From contig NZ_JBHULB010000007.1 of the NCBI RefSeq assembly GCF_042684265.1, forward strand, positions 62,001 through 126,000: DNA of 64,000 nucleotides. Reading direction: 5' to 3'. Shown here piece after piece: positions 8,464 through 17,232 of the stretch (within the stretch, counting starts at the first letter, position 1; each line of letters starts with the position of its first letter). The translations under genes and the position numbers were made by a program. This stretch comes from Croceitalea marina. GTDB taxonomy: Bacteria; Bacteroidota; Bacteroidia; Flavobacteriales; Flavobacteriaceae. The notes beneath the pieces were generated by a model that was given only the letters and a program-made list of their open reading frames with translations, ran no database searches and had not been told where the DNA came from.

Positions 8464-8949
8464 TCAGCAAAGTTGTACGTCTTCGAACAAGATTTCAAGG
8501 GAAGTTTCGGCTTCGGGAACTTCAAAGTACCTGTGGGATTCCAATACAAGGTGTTGTAATGCGGTCCTGTAGCGTGCCTTGGCATGGGAATTGTCCTCAT
8601 AATAAGTGCACGGGTCTTTAGGATGCACCTCCGTGGGCGTAGTAAAGGATTTTACATCCCTGTTCATATACTCGAACCTTTGGGAAGCCCTTCTGTGGAT
8701 TCCATCAAGGGTAAGGTCATCTGGGTATTTCGGGACATTGAAATATAGTTCTTCCAAGATTACGATAAAGGATCGCCTACGGGAAAGTTTCGGCTTTTGT
8801 GAAGCGATGCCGATTGCTTTTTCAAGATCTCGCACCAAACGTTCGGCCAATATTATCTGTGATCGAGAATACTGTTTCCCATTGATTTCCGGATGTTCTT
8901 CCTTGGCCAGATATTCCAGATACTTGAGCAGTTTTTCGGATGGAATCAT
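8464..8949 (-). CDS. Conserved-looking ICE protein, function unknown
   Basis: A 161-residue soluble protein, rich in charged and aromatic residues, with no motif I recognise. The N-terminal half looks helical (KLLKYLEYLAKEEHPEI), and a Lys/Arg patch (LSRRRSF) occurs near residue 56. Its start overlaps the stop of the upstream gene (8946-8949, ATGA), so the two are coupled and probably act together. Its stop lies on the far side of the oriT candidate from mobC, so it may belong to the same DNA-processing module. Confidence 0.7.
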   Translation of the reverse strand: MIPSEKLLKYLEYLAKEEHPEINGKQYSRSQIILAERLVRDLEKAIGIASQKPKLSRRRSFIVILEELYFNVPKYPDDLTLDGIHRRASQRFEYMNRDVKSFTTPTEVHPKDPCTYYEDNSHAKARYRTALQHLVLESHRYFEVPEAETSLEILFEDVQLC

Positions 8950-9734
8950 AACTTTGGACCGCCCCTGCGTTTGTTTATGGTTGGGACATTCTCCAAAGCA
9001 TTTTTCAAGGCCGTGCTAAGTTTTTCAGACCGCAAGGAGAGACCCAACAGGTGCTGTTGCGTTATCGAACCCGCCAACAAATAATCCGGAATGGTAGTCT
9101 TATCTGGCCACAGCTTGGCCTTGACAATAAGATGCAACAATAGTTGTTCATGTGCATCGAGATTATAGCTGGAATTTTCCAATTCCTTGCCAAAATTTTT
9201 GAGATAAACCTCGGAGCGCAGTTTCTTTTCTTTCACGGTTTTCTCCACATTTTCCCATCCGACCTTCATTGATAAATGTGCGGCCAAATAAGCCACAGAG
9301 AATCGGCCATATTCCCATTTTCGGTACGAGGTGGTCTGGTCCAGCAGCTCCATCTCCACAAAATCAACCAGCAGTTCATTGGACAGCGGCTGTTTCAAAT
9401 CATATTCGATATTTTGGAATGATTCCAACTGTGATTTCGCAGAGCCATTCAGATTGTTCATTAGATGTCTTGCAAATGTTTGGGACAGGTCGAACAGCGG
9501 TTGTTTACCTTCCAGAATTGCCTTTAAAAGCAGCTCCCTTTGTTTTTCAGGGACTTCATCATAATGAAGCCCATAAGTAAAGATGACAGCGATGAGGGTC
9601 TTCAGTTGATCCTCCGAAAGTGTAAATCTATTGTGGGAAGGGGAAGTATTATCCAGCTCTCTGATGACCCCCTTAAATGACTGTCGGCCGATGGGCCGAC
9701 CGAAATCCAATACTTTGTTCATGGTTTCAGACAT
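8946..9734 (-). CDS. ICE protein, function unknown, coupled to 8464 gene
   Basis: A 262-residue soluble protein, mostly helical in feel, without recognisable catalytic motifs. It ends in a Gly/Lys/Arg-rich tail (KRRGGPKL). It shares a four-base ATGA overlap with the following gene. The pair precedes the oriT and mob genes. A replication-initiator, relaxosome or regulatory role is conceivable but not supported by any motif seen here. Confidence 0.7.
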   Translation of the reverse strand: MSETMNKVLDFGRPIGRQSFKGVIRELDNTSPSHNRFTLSEDQLKTLIAVIFTYGLHYDEVPEKQRELLLKAILEGKQPLFDLSQTFARHLMNNLNGSAKSQLESFQNIEYDLKQPLSNELLVDFVEMELLDQTTSYRKWEYGRFSVAYLAAHLSMKVGWENVEKTVKEKKLRSEVYLKNFGKELENSSYNLDAHEQLLLHLIVKAKLWPDKTTIPDYLLAGSITQQHLLGLSLRSEKLSTALKNALENVPTINKRRGGPKL

Positions 9735-9918
9735 AGTATAAAATTAATCAATGAAACGGGATAGATTCAAAAATTCGATCACATTATATTCGATCTTCTC
9801 TAAATTGCCTTTTTCTTTTTTTCGGCAAATAAGATACCAATAATAGAAAGGTGGTCTTATATATCCTAATTACTTCCGAGACGTAATTTATCTCCTCCCT
9901 AGTTAATTTTGGCATCGT

Positions 9919-10140
9919 TTACTTAGACTTGGGTTTTTCAATAGAGAATAGAATTAATGGAACAATGGCCATTAATGTAAAAATAACCAGAGTGAATATT
10001 CTTATCACAAAAACCACTTTAGTCTCTTGAACGTCCAATTTTGCAAAAAGCGGCACTATGAACGAAAACAGAGATATAGACAGTAGTAAAGCCATTACGC
10101 TTAAATACTTCTTCGAACTGACCTTCATAATTTTTCCCAT
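9919..10140 (-). CDS. Small two-TM membrane protein
   Basis: A 73-residue protein from the ATG at 10140 (a second ATG at 10128 is possible). Two hydrophobic segments (about 15-32 and 43-65) are separated by a short polar turn, and the C-terminus is Lys-rich. The function is unknown. It sits alone in an AT-rich stretch between the unknown pair and the AbiE locus. Confidence 0.5.
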   Translation of the reverse strand: MGKIMKVSSKKYLSVMALLLSISLFSFIVPLFAKLDVQETKVVFVIRIFTLVIFTLMAIVPLILFSIEKPKSK

Positions 10141-10260
10141 TTTGTTTACAAATTGATTATTGTCAGATAAACCCGGTAACCTCACAAAAATTAATCATGT
10201 GATTCTTTGTTATTACTTTTTAATATATAAAGTTATGACCAAAACCTTTCCTGACTATTC

Positions 10261-11298
10261 TCAACTTTTAGGTTTTGGAAATTCCAGTTTCATTCTCCAA
10301 TCCAAGGCGTTCATTCTTTGTAAAAAGGCTTGGATTCCCTTGACCAAATCTTCATAGGCTGGGGAATCTCCATAAATCATCTGCTCCTGCATTGTTCTAT
10401 AATCCGACTTCCATGCTTCGTCAAAATCTTGAGATGGAATGGGCAGTATGTGCTGGGGCTGATGCAGATTATAATCGACTCCACCAAGTTTTGTAAAAAC
10501 AAACCTATGATTTACAATTATCTCATATAACCCTTTATCGCGGATGGCATTGTTCGCAAATTCCGTTTTCGATAATTGGAAAATATCATAAAGATGACGG
10601 CTTAACCTATCAACTCTTATCTTTTCCTTTGGACGTTGGAATTCCTCGTGCAACAAGAACAGTTTTTCCAAAAAAGTCCTTTCGGGAGTTACGGAAGGAA
10701 CGGATACGGGAGGTTCGACAAATTTTGCATCAGGATATTGTTCGTCTACAAAAGAGTATATCGGTTTAAAATCAAAAGGTTCTCTTAGGGAGCGGCAACC
10801 GATCTCGACCTGCACCCTCGGCTGGATATATCCGGGAGATTTCGTGATATAAGGATAGTAGATTTCAATAATGCGCGGATCTTGGTCGCTTGATTCAGCG
10901 GGAATGATGTTGAAATCGACATCCTTAAATCCTCTTTGCTTAAATCGCTCTTGTAGCTCCAGATAAAATTCCCCAGAAATATAGGAGCTTGTTTCTTTCC
11001 TCAGCTTGGTGAGCTGTTTTTTTGATAATTCCCCGGAATATCCAAAAAATCCACGGTCAACAGCAAGGTCAATGTCCTCGGAGAACCGCTCGATAAGTTT
11101 CCATGCCTTGCTTAGCGAGGTCCCGCCCTTAAAGACTAGGTGTTGCGCTATCCCCATTTCAAAGATGATCTTCAATGTCTGAACGACCCACCAGTCCTTT
11201 TCAACGGCAAAATCAGGTATTCCCGTTTTGTTCTCAACATTTTTATAAATGGCAAGCCTATCTTCTTCGGGTATATTATAAAATTTCGTTTTATCCAT
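10261..11298 (-). CDS. abiEii: AbiEii-family nucleotidyltransferase toxin
   Basis: A 345-residue AbiEii/AbiGii-type protein. The nucleotidyltransferase core is visible: GGTSLSKAW at 58-66 and SEDIDLAV at 73-80, with the two acidic metal ligands of the DxD motif. The preceding EKDWWVVQTLKIIF is typical of the family. Members are toxins of type IV toxin-antitoxin systems that give phage abortive infection by modifying a nucleic-acid target such as tRNA. It overlaps the antitoxin gene by eight bases, the usual order. Full length and intact in appearance. Confidence 0.9.
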   Translation of the reverse strand: MDKTKFYNIPEEDRLAIYKNVENKTGIPDFAVEKDWWVVQTLKIIFEMGIAQHLVFKGGTSLSKAWKLIERFSEDIDLAVDRGFFGYSGELSKKQLTKLRKETSSYISGEFYLELQERFKQRGFKDVDFNIIPAESSDQDPRIIEIYYPYITKSPGYIQPRVQVEIGCRSLREPFDFKPIYSFVDEQYPDAKFVEPPVSVPSVTPERTFLEKLFLLHEEFQRPKEKIRVDRLSRHLYDIFQLSKTEFANNAIRDKGLYEIIVNHRFVFTKLGGVDYNLHQPQHILPIPSQDFDEAWKSDYRTMQEQMIYGDSPAYEDLVKGIQAFLQRMNALDWRMKLEFPKPKS

Positions 11299-11893
11299 TG
11301 TTCAAGCCCTTTTCCATAATCTTCCTAATCCATACCGGTGCCAACGCAATATCGTGAAGTAGGTCTTTTTGGTCTTCTTTTTTCAAAAGGGCCACGATTT
11401 TTGCTTCTTCCTCATCTGTCAATCGTCCTTTTCCGATTTCACGAAGGGCCTGTATCGCCAACTTGCTTATTTCTCCCTTGGCCGATAAATTCTTGGGGGT
11501 GGTCTTCTTTAATTTTATACTTCGTTTTCCCAGTTTTATCTCCCGGGGAGCTCCGTCTGTAAGAAACACAAGTTTCATGGGAACTTGCGTGCTAAGCCCT
11601 AAGGCACTTAAGGCATATACTCCCGTAGGCACTAACCTGATTTTGTCCCTTTTGGCTATGGCCATTGCGATTTCCTCTGCGGTTGGCAATACCTCTCCCG
11701 CGTATTCACTTACCTTTGGGCGAACATAGATTCCTTGGGCCACTCTTTTTATAAAGCCTTCTTTTTCGATTCTATGAAGGGCCAAACGTATGGCCTCGGG
11801 CGAACCCAATGCCCTAAAATCATCGGGAAACAATAGTTCCCCCCGCTTCTTTTTGGAAACGACCTTTTTTATTTTGGACTCAACACTCTCCAT
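11291..11893 (-). CDS. abiEi: AbiEi-like / DUF6088 antitoxin
   Basis: A 200-residue protein from the ATG at 11893; an upstream TTG would run into the operator. The N-terminal winged-helix pattern (about 20-60: DFRALGSPEAIRLALHRIEKEGFIKRVAQGIYVRP) and the following antitoxin core with VPTGVYALSALGL match AbiEi/DUF6088 proteins. Such antitoxins neutralise AbiEii and repress their own promoter by binding inverted repeats. A perfect inverted repeat lies 16 bases upstream of the start. Confidence 0.88.
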   Translation of the reverse strand: MESVESKIKKVVSKKKRGELLFPDDFRALGSPEAIRLALHRIEKEGFIKRVAQGIYVRPKVSEYAGEVLPTAEEIAMAIAKRDKIRLVPTGVYALSALGLSTQVPMKLVFLTDGAPREIKLGKRSIKLKKTTPKNLSAKGEISKLAIQALREIGKGRLTDEEEAKIVALLKKEDQKDLLHDIALAPVWIRKIMEKGLNNG

Positions 11894-11908
11894 ACACGCA
11901 AATCTATT

Positions 11909-11939
11909 TTGTAACAAATTTAGTAAATATTTGTTACAA
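11909..11939. promoter_or_regulatory. AbiEi operator: perfect 11-bp inverted repeat
   Basis: TTGTAACAAAT (11909-11919) and ATTTGTTACAA (11929-11939) are perfect inverted copies separated by nine bases, just upstream of the abiEi start on the minus strand. This is where an autoregulatory AbiEi site would be expected. Confidence 0.7.
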
Positions 11940-12009
11940 TTTTAATGCCGCAATTATGAAAATAGGGTCGAACAAAATAGTATAACCCATTTGAACCGAT
12001 AATACGAAA

Positions 12010-12051
12010 GGAAATGTATGGAATCCCCGTTGGGGACTTCCATACGTTTCC
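12010..12051. repeat. Long near-perfect hairpin between abiE and PRTRC operons
   Basis: GGAAA-GTATGGAA-CCCC on the left pairs with GGGG-TTCCATAC-TTTCC on the right around a GTT loop, interrupted only by single-base mismatches and one 1/2 internal loop. It is 17 paired bases long. It lies downstream of the PRTRC operon and upstream of abiEi on the same strand. No T-run follows on either strand, so it may be a processing or regulatory RNA structure, or a Rho-linked terminator. Confidence 0.5.
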
Positions 12052-12213
12052 GTTACGTTTCGAGGGGGTTGTGCGAAAGTAAACCGCTCGGCCCCGACAT
12101 ACCGTAGGGATTTCGGAAGGCCGTTAAGGTGCGGCTTTTGTACAACTCCCGCAGAAACAATGGGAAGGGAGAGAAAAAGATGGGTCAATAAAAATGGGGG
12201 TTACTATGAACGG

Positions 12214-12453
12214 TCAAGAATACGACCACGGCCATCGTTTGGCAATACGATATCCCCATGCGGATAATTCCAATGCTCCGAAGAGCCACACCAAATCCTT
12301 GATAAAGGGAATACCGACCAATATGAAAAGAAAAAGCAATAACGGTATTCCCAAAAAACGTTTGAGCCTTTGCATGCCCTTGAAAATTATGACCATGAAA
12401 ATGATAAAACCTAAAAAGGGCAATTTTTGATATAGAATTTCAATGGACAGCAT
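12214..12453 (-). CDS. Small membrane protein at end of PRTRC operon
   Basis: A 79-residue protein with two hydrophobic segments (about 12-26 and 36-54) split by a basic turn (QRLKRF). It starts 35 bases after the ThiF stop on the same strand, so it is probably the last gene of the PRTRC operon. I know of no membrane protein in the standard PRTRC set, so it may be a local addition. Confidence 0.55.
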   Translation of the reverse strand: MLSIEILYQKLPFLGFIIFMVIIFKGMQRLKRFLGIPLLLFLFILVGIPFIKDLVWLFGALELSAWGYRIAKRWPWSYS

Positions 12454-12488
12454 ATAGGCTTGGTTTTACTTTCGCTTGGTAATTTATT

Positions 12489-13268
12489 TCAGACATTAAT
12501 CGAGTTTACCTTACCGCTCTCCAAATTCACAAATGCCCCGTGCTTTTGGATTTGCTTATGGTACAATAGCCGAAACAGGCAATCGGAAGCGTGGGCAACC
12601 AATACATCGTTGATAAACAATGACTGTTCTTGCAACTTGTCGGAATAAGCGCAACCATTGCCTTGCAAGGTCGGGGTATCGTGCGCATCCAAATTGGGAA
12701 AAAAATCAATGATGTTTTTTAGTTTATCCACCATTTCAAAATCTTCCCGTTCCATTTTCCGCTCCTCATCGAACAATGTTCCTAAAATGAACTGCCCTAT
12801 GTTCCTACTGTTGCCCAAATCCAACCAGTAATATCTATTGGCGTAATCGGACCCTTTGTGGTGTTGTAGAATCGATTGCGCCAATTGCATCCGAAAATGG
12901 GCGCTGTCAACGCAGGTGATGATGATATTCGCCCGTACATCCTCTCCTTCGGGCAGGGCATCCATCGGAATGCCCTGCCATTGTAGACCAAAAGCCATAT
13001 TGACTTTGCATACGGCATTGACCACTTTGTATTCCCCGATATCCGCTAACGTATAAAGTTGCCGTCCTACATTGTTCGGCTCTACCTTATCGGAATCATA
13101 GGCAATAACATGCAACCCTGGGTGTCCTACTTGCCGTAGGGCATAATCTATCCTTGCCAATCTTGCGAGCATCAACGAGCCTGTCCCACCGACCCCTATC
13201 AACGCAACTGTAATGGGATGTGTCGGGTCATAAAAATAGTTGGGGGCAAAGTGTATCCTAGTTTTCAT
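12489..13268 (-). CDS. PRTRC system ThiF-family (E1-like) protein
   Basis: A 259-residue ThiF/E1-fold protein. The Rossmann nucleotide loop GVGGTGS is at 25-31, an acidic residue of the second strand is at about D58, and the adenylation motif NNVGRQ is at 65-70. These are the ATP-binding features of ubiquitin-activating-like enzymes that adenylate a ubiquitin-like protein C-terminus. The gene is in a five-gene run with PRTRC proteins B, C and E. Its start overlaps the end of the protein B gene by 11 bases. Confidence 0.92.
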   Translation of the reverse strand: MKTRIHFAPNYFYDPTHPITVALIGVGGTGSLMLARLARIDYALRQVGHPGLHVIAYDSDKVEPNNVGRQLYTLADIGEYKVVNAVCKVNMAFGLQWQGIPMDALPEGEDVRANIIITCVDSAHFRMQLAQSILQHHKGSDYANRYYWLDLGNSRNIGQFILGTLFDEERKMEREDFEMVDKLKNIIDFFPNLDAHDTPTLQGNGCAYSDKLQEQSLFINDVLVAHASDCLFRLLYHKQIQKHGAFVNLESGKVNSINV

Positions 13269-13965
13269 AGAGTTGGTTTAAGGTCAATTTGTTGGCTATC
13301 AATACTTCATCGTCAAATGACATTTTTTCAAGATTTTGCTTCATTACGTTCACTATGTTGCCATCTACCAATTGGTTATGGTGCGTTTCGGTGAAAACGG
13401 AGCGAAAAAACTGTTGTTCCACAAATCCCATAACGTCCTCGTAGTATTCAAATCCATCATAATCCATTGAGGCATTGCCCATACACACATTGCCTTGCCT
13501 ACCTATATTCAGCAAAGGGGCGTGGTACAGGGGGGTATCGTCCGATAGGGATTCCTTTCGGTTCAGGGCGAATACCTTCAAGGCGTTGCCCTCTAGTTTA
13601 AAAATCAATTTCGGCATGGGATATTTTCCCGATGGAATACCTGTTTTGGTATCGAAGTAAAGCATCCGTTGTCTGGGATGTACGTACCATATCATTTGAA
13701 AATTACCCTTAAAATCGAAGTGTATCAGGTTCTTTGGAAGCATTCCCTTGAAGCGGAACTTTATCAGATCGCCCTCTAGGCAGGTAAAGATGTTTCGGGC
13801 GGTGTCCTTTGTCAAAGGCATTCCTGCGGTCAATTTTGTTCCTGCTACTTCGTGGTACGAAAAGTAGTGGTCGTTGCGATAGTTCTCGTCTTCCCGTTCA
13901 TATCCGATGATCGCGAATTTTGGCAAGAAGTGATCTTTGGCGTTCAAAACTGCTGTTTGTTCCAT
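13258..13965 (-). CDS. PRTRC system protein B (E2-like)
   Basis: A 235-residue protein matching PRTRC protein B as I remember it: an N-terminal beta-rich part with WYVHPRQRMLYF (about 92-103), then a central region with YHAPLLNIGRQGNVCMGNA (about 147-165). That Cys-containing segment resembles the active-site loop of prokaryotic E2-like proteins; Cys at about 160 is the candidate. It lies between the F-like and ThiF genes. Transfer of a ubiquitin-like protein from E1 to E2 is inferred from comparative genomics, not shown. Confidence 0.85.
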   Translation of the reverse strand: MEQTAVLNAKDHFLPKFAIIGYEREDENYRNDHYFSYHEVAGTKLTAGMPLTKDTARNIFTCLEGDLIKFRFKGMLPKNLIHFDFKGNFQMIWYVHPRQRMLYFDTKTGIPSGKYPMPKLIFKLEGNALKVFALNRKESLSDDTPLYHAPLLNIGRQGNVCMGNASMDYDGFEYYEDVMGFVEQQFFRSVFTETHHNQLVDGNIVNVMKQNLEKMSFDDEVLIANKLTLNQLYEN

Positions 13966-13968
13966 GTG

Positions 13969-15009
13969 CTAGAGTTTATTTAAGAGTTCGCTCAGGTCGT
14001 TGATAAATTCTTCCAATTGGTTCAATCGGTGGGGAATGCCATCATCGAAGGGTTCAATATTTCCGTTTTCGGCAACGGTATGTTGATAGGAGGAAATAAT
14101 ATCGTAATCGTTCGAGCAGTCGTTGAGCATTTGGATGTACCCATTGGCGAATGCACTATCTTCCCTATCGACTACAAGAAACGATTCCCAATGCTCGAAC
14201 ATACAGTCATACCCGTCCTTGACGCTCAACAAAAATGGCACCTGAAAATCAATGGTTTCTGCATTTAGCAATAATTTCTTGATTTGTTTGTAAATCGGTT
14301 TTTGAGGTTGGTATTTGTCCAACAGGGTTTTCCAATCCCTGATTTCGTAGGATTCCAAAAAGGTTTTATACCGTGCGTAGAATTTGGTCGAATGGTTCTT
14401 CATGACATTCTTGTTATCCTTGTAGTATGCTACATCCTCAAAGAGAAATTCCCATAGCCAGTCGATCCTTGATTCACAGCTTGGGAACAGTCCACCGTAG
14501 GGCAGACTTTTGACGAAGGACAACAGAATGTGAAAGAGTGGTTGGTTTCGATGCCTTAGTTCGATAATCGGACGGACGGGAATAAAGTACACCGTACTGC
14601 GGTTGCCAATAAACTTTTTCAATATCAACCTTAAGTTTCCATCATCTCTAAGAACTTCGACATGGTCGATATTGCCCCTCGTCCTCAACCTATGGGTACA
14701 CCGTAGTACTACATCGTCCAAACTATCGGTTGGTATAAATTCCCAATGGTCGATGCTGCCCGTGAACTTTCGGGTAACGGCTACCATCAATCGGGCAAGT
14801 TCACGAATGTCGGTATAGGAATCCTCTTCTATTAATGGATGGGATAGAACGGGCAACAGGTTTATGTCAGAAATGGAAAAACCTTGGGTTGCAGTACCTT
14901 CGGTCTTTGCGTTCCCCGTTGATAGTGTTTCTGCTGTACCGCCCGAAACAGTCGGTCGTGAAATGTTGTTAAATCTCTTGAGGGGTTCAATTTGTATGTC
15001 GGCTTGCAT
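13969..15009 (-). CDS. PRTRC-cassette protein, possibly PRTRC protein F
   Basis: A 346-residue soluble protein within the PRTRC operon, three bases before the protein B gene. It starts with a low-complexity Ser/Thr/Gly stretch (about 18-45) and continues as an alpha/beta protein without motifs I can name. Position and size fit the poorly described PRTRC protein F, but sequence alone does not prove this. Confidence 0.65.
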   Translation of the reverse strand: MQADIQIEPLKRFNNISRPTVSGGTAETLSTGNAKTEGTATQGFSISDINLLPVLSHPLIEEDSYTDIRELARLMVAVTRKFTGSIDHWEFIPTDSLDDVVLRCTHRLRTRGNIDHVEVLRDDGNLRLILKKFIGNRSTVYFIPVRPIIELRHRNQPLFHILLSFVKSLPYGGLFPSCESRIDWLWEFLFEDVAYYKDNKNVMKNHSTKFYARYKTFLESYEIRDWKTLLDKYQPQKPIYKQIKKLLLNAETIDFQVPFLLSVKDGYDCMFEHWESFLVVDREDSAFANGYIQMLNDCSNDYDIISSYQHTVAENGNIEPFDDGIPHRLNQLEEFINDLSELLNKL

Positions 15010-15045
15010 TGGTCTTGTTTTAAAAATTCGTCTATCTTCAAAACC

Positions 15046-15264
15046 CTATCCCTTTGTTCCTGCCAAGGTCTTGAAGTGGATTTCATGGTAGCCGTTTACG
15101 ATTCCCTTGTCCATGATGTTAGCGTTGGTCAGTTCTGCATACAGCTGTGCATAGTGTTCCATGACCTGCTCGTGGGTCAAGTTGTAATCTATGTCATCCA
15201 ATTCTATCGAATTATTGTTACCATTTTGGTAAACGTACTTTCGTGTTATCGTAGCTACTTCCAT
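15046..15264 (-). CDS. PRTRC system protein C (ubiquitin-like)
   Basis: A 72-residue protein with the PRTRC-C pattern: IELDDIDYNLTHEQVMEHYA (about 20-39) followed by YPELT-like AELTNANI, and a C-terminus ending LAGTKG. PRTRC-C is predicted to adopt a ubiquitin-like beta-grasp fold, and its C-terminal Gly would be the carboxylate adenylated by the ThiF partner. Its start codon overlaps the stop of the protein E gene (TAATG). It is the most diagnostic member of the cassette. Confidence 0.92.
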   Translation of the reverse strand: MEVATITRKYVYQNGNNNSIELDDIDYNLTHEQVMEHYAQLYAELTNANIMDKGIVNGYHEIHFKTLAGTKG

Positions 15265-15752
15265 TAGTTGAAAAGTTGAGGGTTGTCATATGCTTTCATA
15301 TCGTCAATGACCTTTTTGGCTTCCTTGTGTTCAGGGTCTATCTTCAAAATTGCTGTGGCAAGGTCTGTAGCTTTTTTGTGGTCTTGCATCGGGTTAAAGC
15401 CCTTCTCCTTTAAGAGTTGCTTAAGCTCGGTCGCTTTCTTGGCGGTCGATTCCTTTTTCTTTTTCGCCCGTTGGGTCTTTTGTTCGGTTTCCTTTAAGGA
15501 TTCTTCAAAGGCTACTGTATTCCTAAAAAGGGCTTTAGTCTGTTCCAAAGGCTTTTGGAGTATTTGAAAGAATTTCTCGTCCACTTCCGTAACGTTTCCC
15601 CGTAGGGTAAGTGGTTTTAGGGATTGAAGTGCCTTGTCCTTGGCGTTCGATTTAGGAAGTACGGATACGCTGACCGTCTCATCATCGAACAGTATACTTA
15701 TGCCGTACTGTTCGATACCCATCTGTTTCAAGGTCGAAAAAAAATTGCTCAT
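15264..15752 (-). CDS. PRTRC system protein E
   Basis: A 162-residue protein. The N-terminal domain (about 1-70, FFSTLKQMGIEQYGISI...VSVLPKS) matches PRTRC-E. A Lys/Glu/Gln-rich coiled-coil region (about 80-118) follows, then a C-terminal segment resembling a tetratricopeptide turn (KATDLATAILKIDPEHKEAKKVI). It is the first gene of the cassette, so the operon promoter should lie upstream of 15752. Confidence 0.88.
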   Translation of the reverse strand: MSNFFSTLKQMGIEQYGISILFDDETVSVSVLPKSNAKDKALQSLKPLTLRGNVTEVDEKFFQILQKPLEQTKALFRNTVAFEESLKETEQKTQRAKKKKESTAKKATELKQLLKEKGFNPMQDHKKATDLATAILKIDPEHKEAKKVIDDMKAYDNPQLFN

Positions 15753-16371
15753 CTTGAAGAGGTATTTGCTTGTTATACAATCACTTAACTACCTTCAAGA
15801 TACACCCAAACCTTCGGGAACAGCCATAAAATCAGACAAAAATCCACCCTTGACTTCTTCTTCCCCTCCCCACAAAATACGCCCCGAAGGGGCGTTGGAA
15901 CAGGTGCTTGTATGTTGGGATTGGGCGGAGTTACTTCAATTCTTTGGATGGACTTTGTGTACGTCTATATTCGTTTGTAGGAATGATTGAAAATAACCCT
16001 CTAAAGATTGAGAACTGATGTCGGAATCAGTTTATTGAAAGTAGAATTTATTTATTTTAACGGCTAAATTTTTGATACTCAAAGTTTCCCATAAAAGGTC
16101 AATTAACGAAACTACTAAAAAAGACTAAGAATGGGACACCTCGCAAAAAAAATGGATTAGGCCGAACCATCCCTTAAATTGGCCAATTTATAGCGCTAGA
16201 AATATTCAAATCATCTGGAACTTTAATTAAATAGAAACATCTTTCTTTAAGTTCTAAATAATCAAAAAAATGGTTAATTCGACAATTAGTGATTCAGGAA
16301 CGGACACGTTTACTATCTTACATGGAATAAACAAAATCAATCAATGATATTCTTTTTGTCATTTTGAAATT
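15753..16371. other. Intergenic region with one strong hairpin
   Basis: About 620 bases without a convincing gene. They hold the divergent promoters of the PRTRC operon (minus) and the LytTR gene (plus). The only clear structure is ACGCCCC-GAA-GGGGCGT at 15879-15895, a perfect 7-bp stem not followed by a T-run on either strand. Base composition drops sharply in GC from about 15.95 kb onward, suggesting a boundary. Confidence 0.45.
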
Positions 16372-17232
16372 ATGAAAGCGGACATGGTCGAGGAAATGGA
16401 ACCGAAATTTGAAGTAAAAAAAGCCAACCGGTTCTTACCCTACATTATATTAATTGGCTTGGGAATCGGGACTGCCAATTTTACAATGAATGGGGGTCTG
16501 AATTGGGTTCAATGGGCAATTCAATCTTTATCGACCAGCATGATAGTTGGGTATACAACTGTATTAATTGGGACAAACGTGGCTTGGACAAATGGTTTTA
16601 TAAAACCAACATGGAAATTATATTTGTCAGTTTCCGTAATGTTTCTTTTGGCAGGGATAATTGCTACGGAGATAGAGCATGTTATTCGTTCATTAGTCTT
16701 TAAAAGTGAATCATTCCGTCCACTAAATGGTGGGAAAATGTATTTGTTCAACGGAATAATCTCCTTGTTTCTAGGTTTTAGCTTTTTTCAAAGTAAAAAG
16801 TTGGCCTTGGATAAAAGTTCAGGTTTAGACGAAACCACTAATGATATGGAAAGTAATATTTCTAAAATCAAAGAGCCCAAAAAGTTCGAGAAAAATACTG
16901 GAAGTGTTCCTGTCAAACAAGGCGGTAATGTGCTTTTGGTTCCAACTTCGGATATTGCCTATTTTGAGTCCTACGACAATTATTCTTTTCTTTACGACAC
17001 AGATGGTAACAGGAAACTATGTGACTACTCCCTATTATTTCTTGAAAAAAGATTATCGGAATCTTTTTTGAGGGTACACCGGAAGTACATTATAAATACA
17101 AATCATGTCAAGCAAATAAAACCACACATAAACGGACGTTATGTAATAGAGTTCTCACAAAAAAGCTTATCTACCATTACAAGCAGCAAAAGCTACTCTC
17201 AAACTATAAAAAAACTTATTAGGATAGAGTAG
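16372..17232 (+). CDS. Membrane-bound LytTR-domain transcription regulator
   Basis: A 286-residue protein with four hydrophobic segments in residues 23-145 and a C-terminal LytTR DNA-binding domain (about 180-284). The latter shows IAYFESYDNYSFLY, FLRVHRKYIINTNHVKQI and a tail of beta strands. LytTR proteins with N-terminal membrane regions instead of a receiver domain are common in Bacteroidota and probably sense membrane or envelope cues. It is AT-rich relative to the flanking ICE genes. Confidence 0.9.
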   Translation: MKADMVEEMEPKFEVKKANRFLPYIILIGLGIGTANFTMNGGLNWVQWAIQSLSTSMIVGYTTVLIGTNVAWTNGFIKPTWKLYLSVSVMFLLAGIIATEIEHVIRSLVFKSESFRPLNGGKMYLFNGIISLFLGFSFFQSKKLALDKSSGLDETTNDMESNISKIKEPKKFEKNTGSVPVKQGGNVLLVPTSDIAYFESYDNYSFLYDTDGNRKLCDYSLLFLEKRLSESFLRVHRKYIINTNHVKQIKPHINGRYVIEFSQKSLSTITSSKSYSQTIKKLIRIE

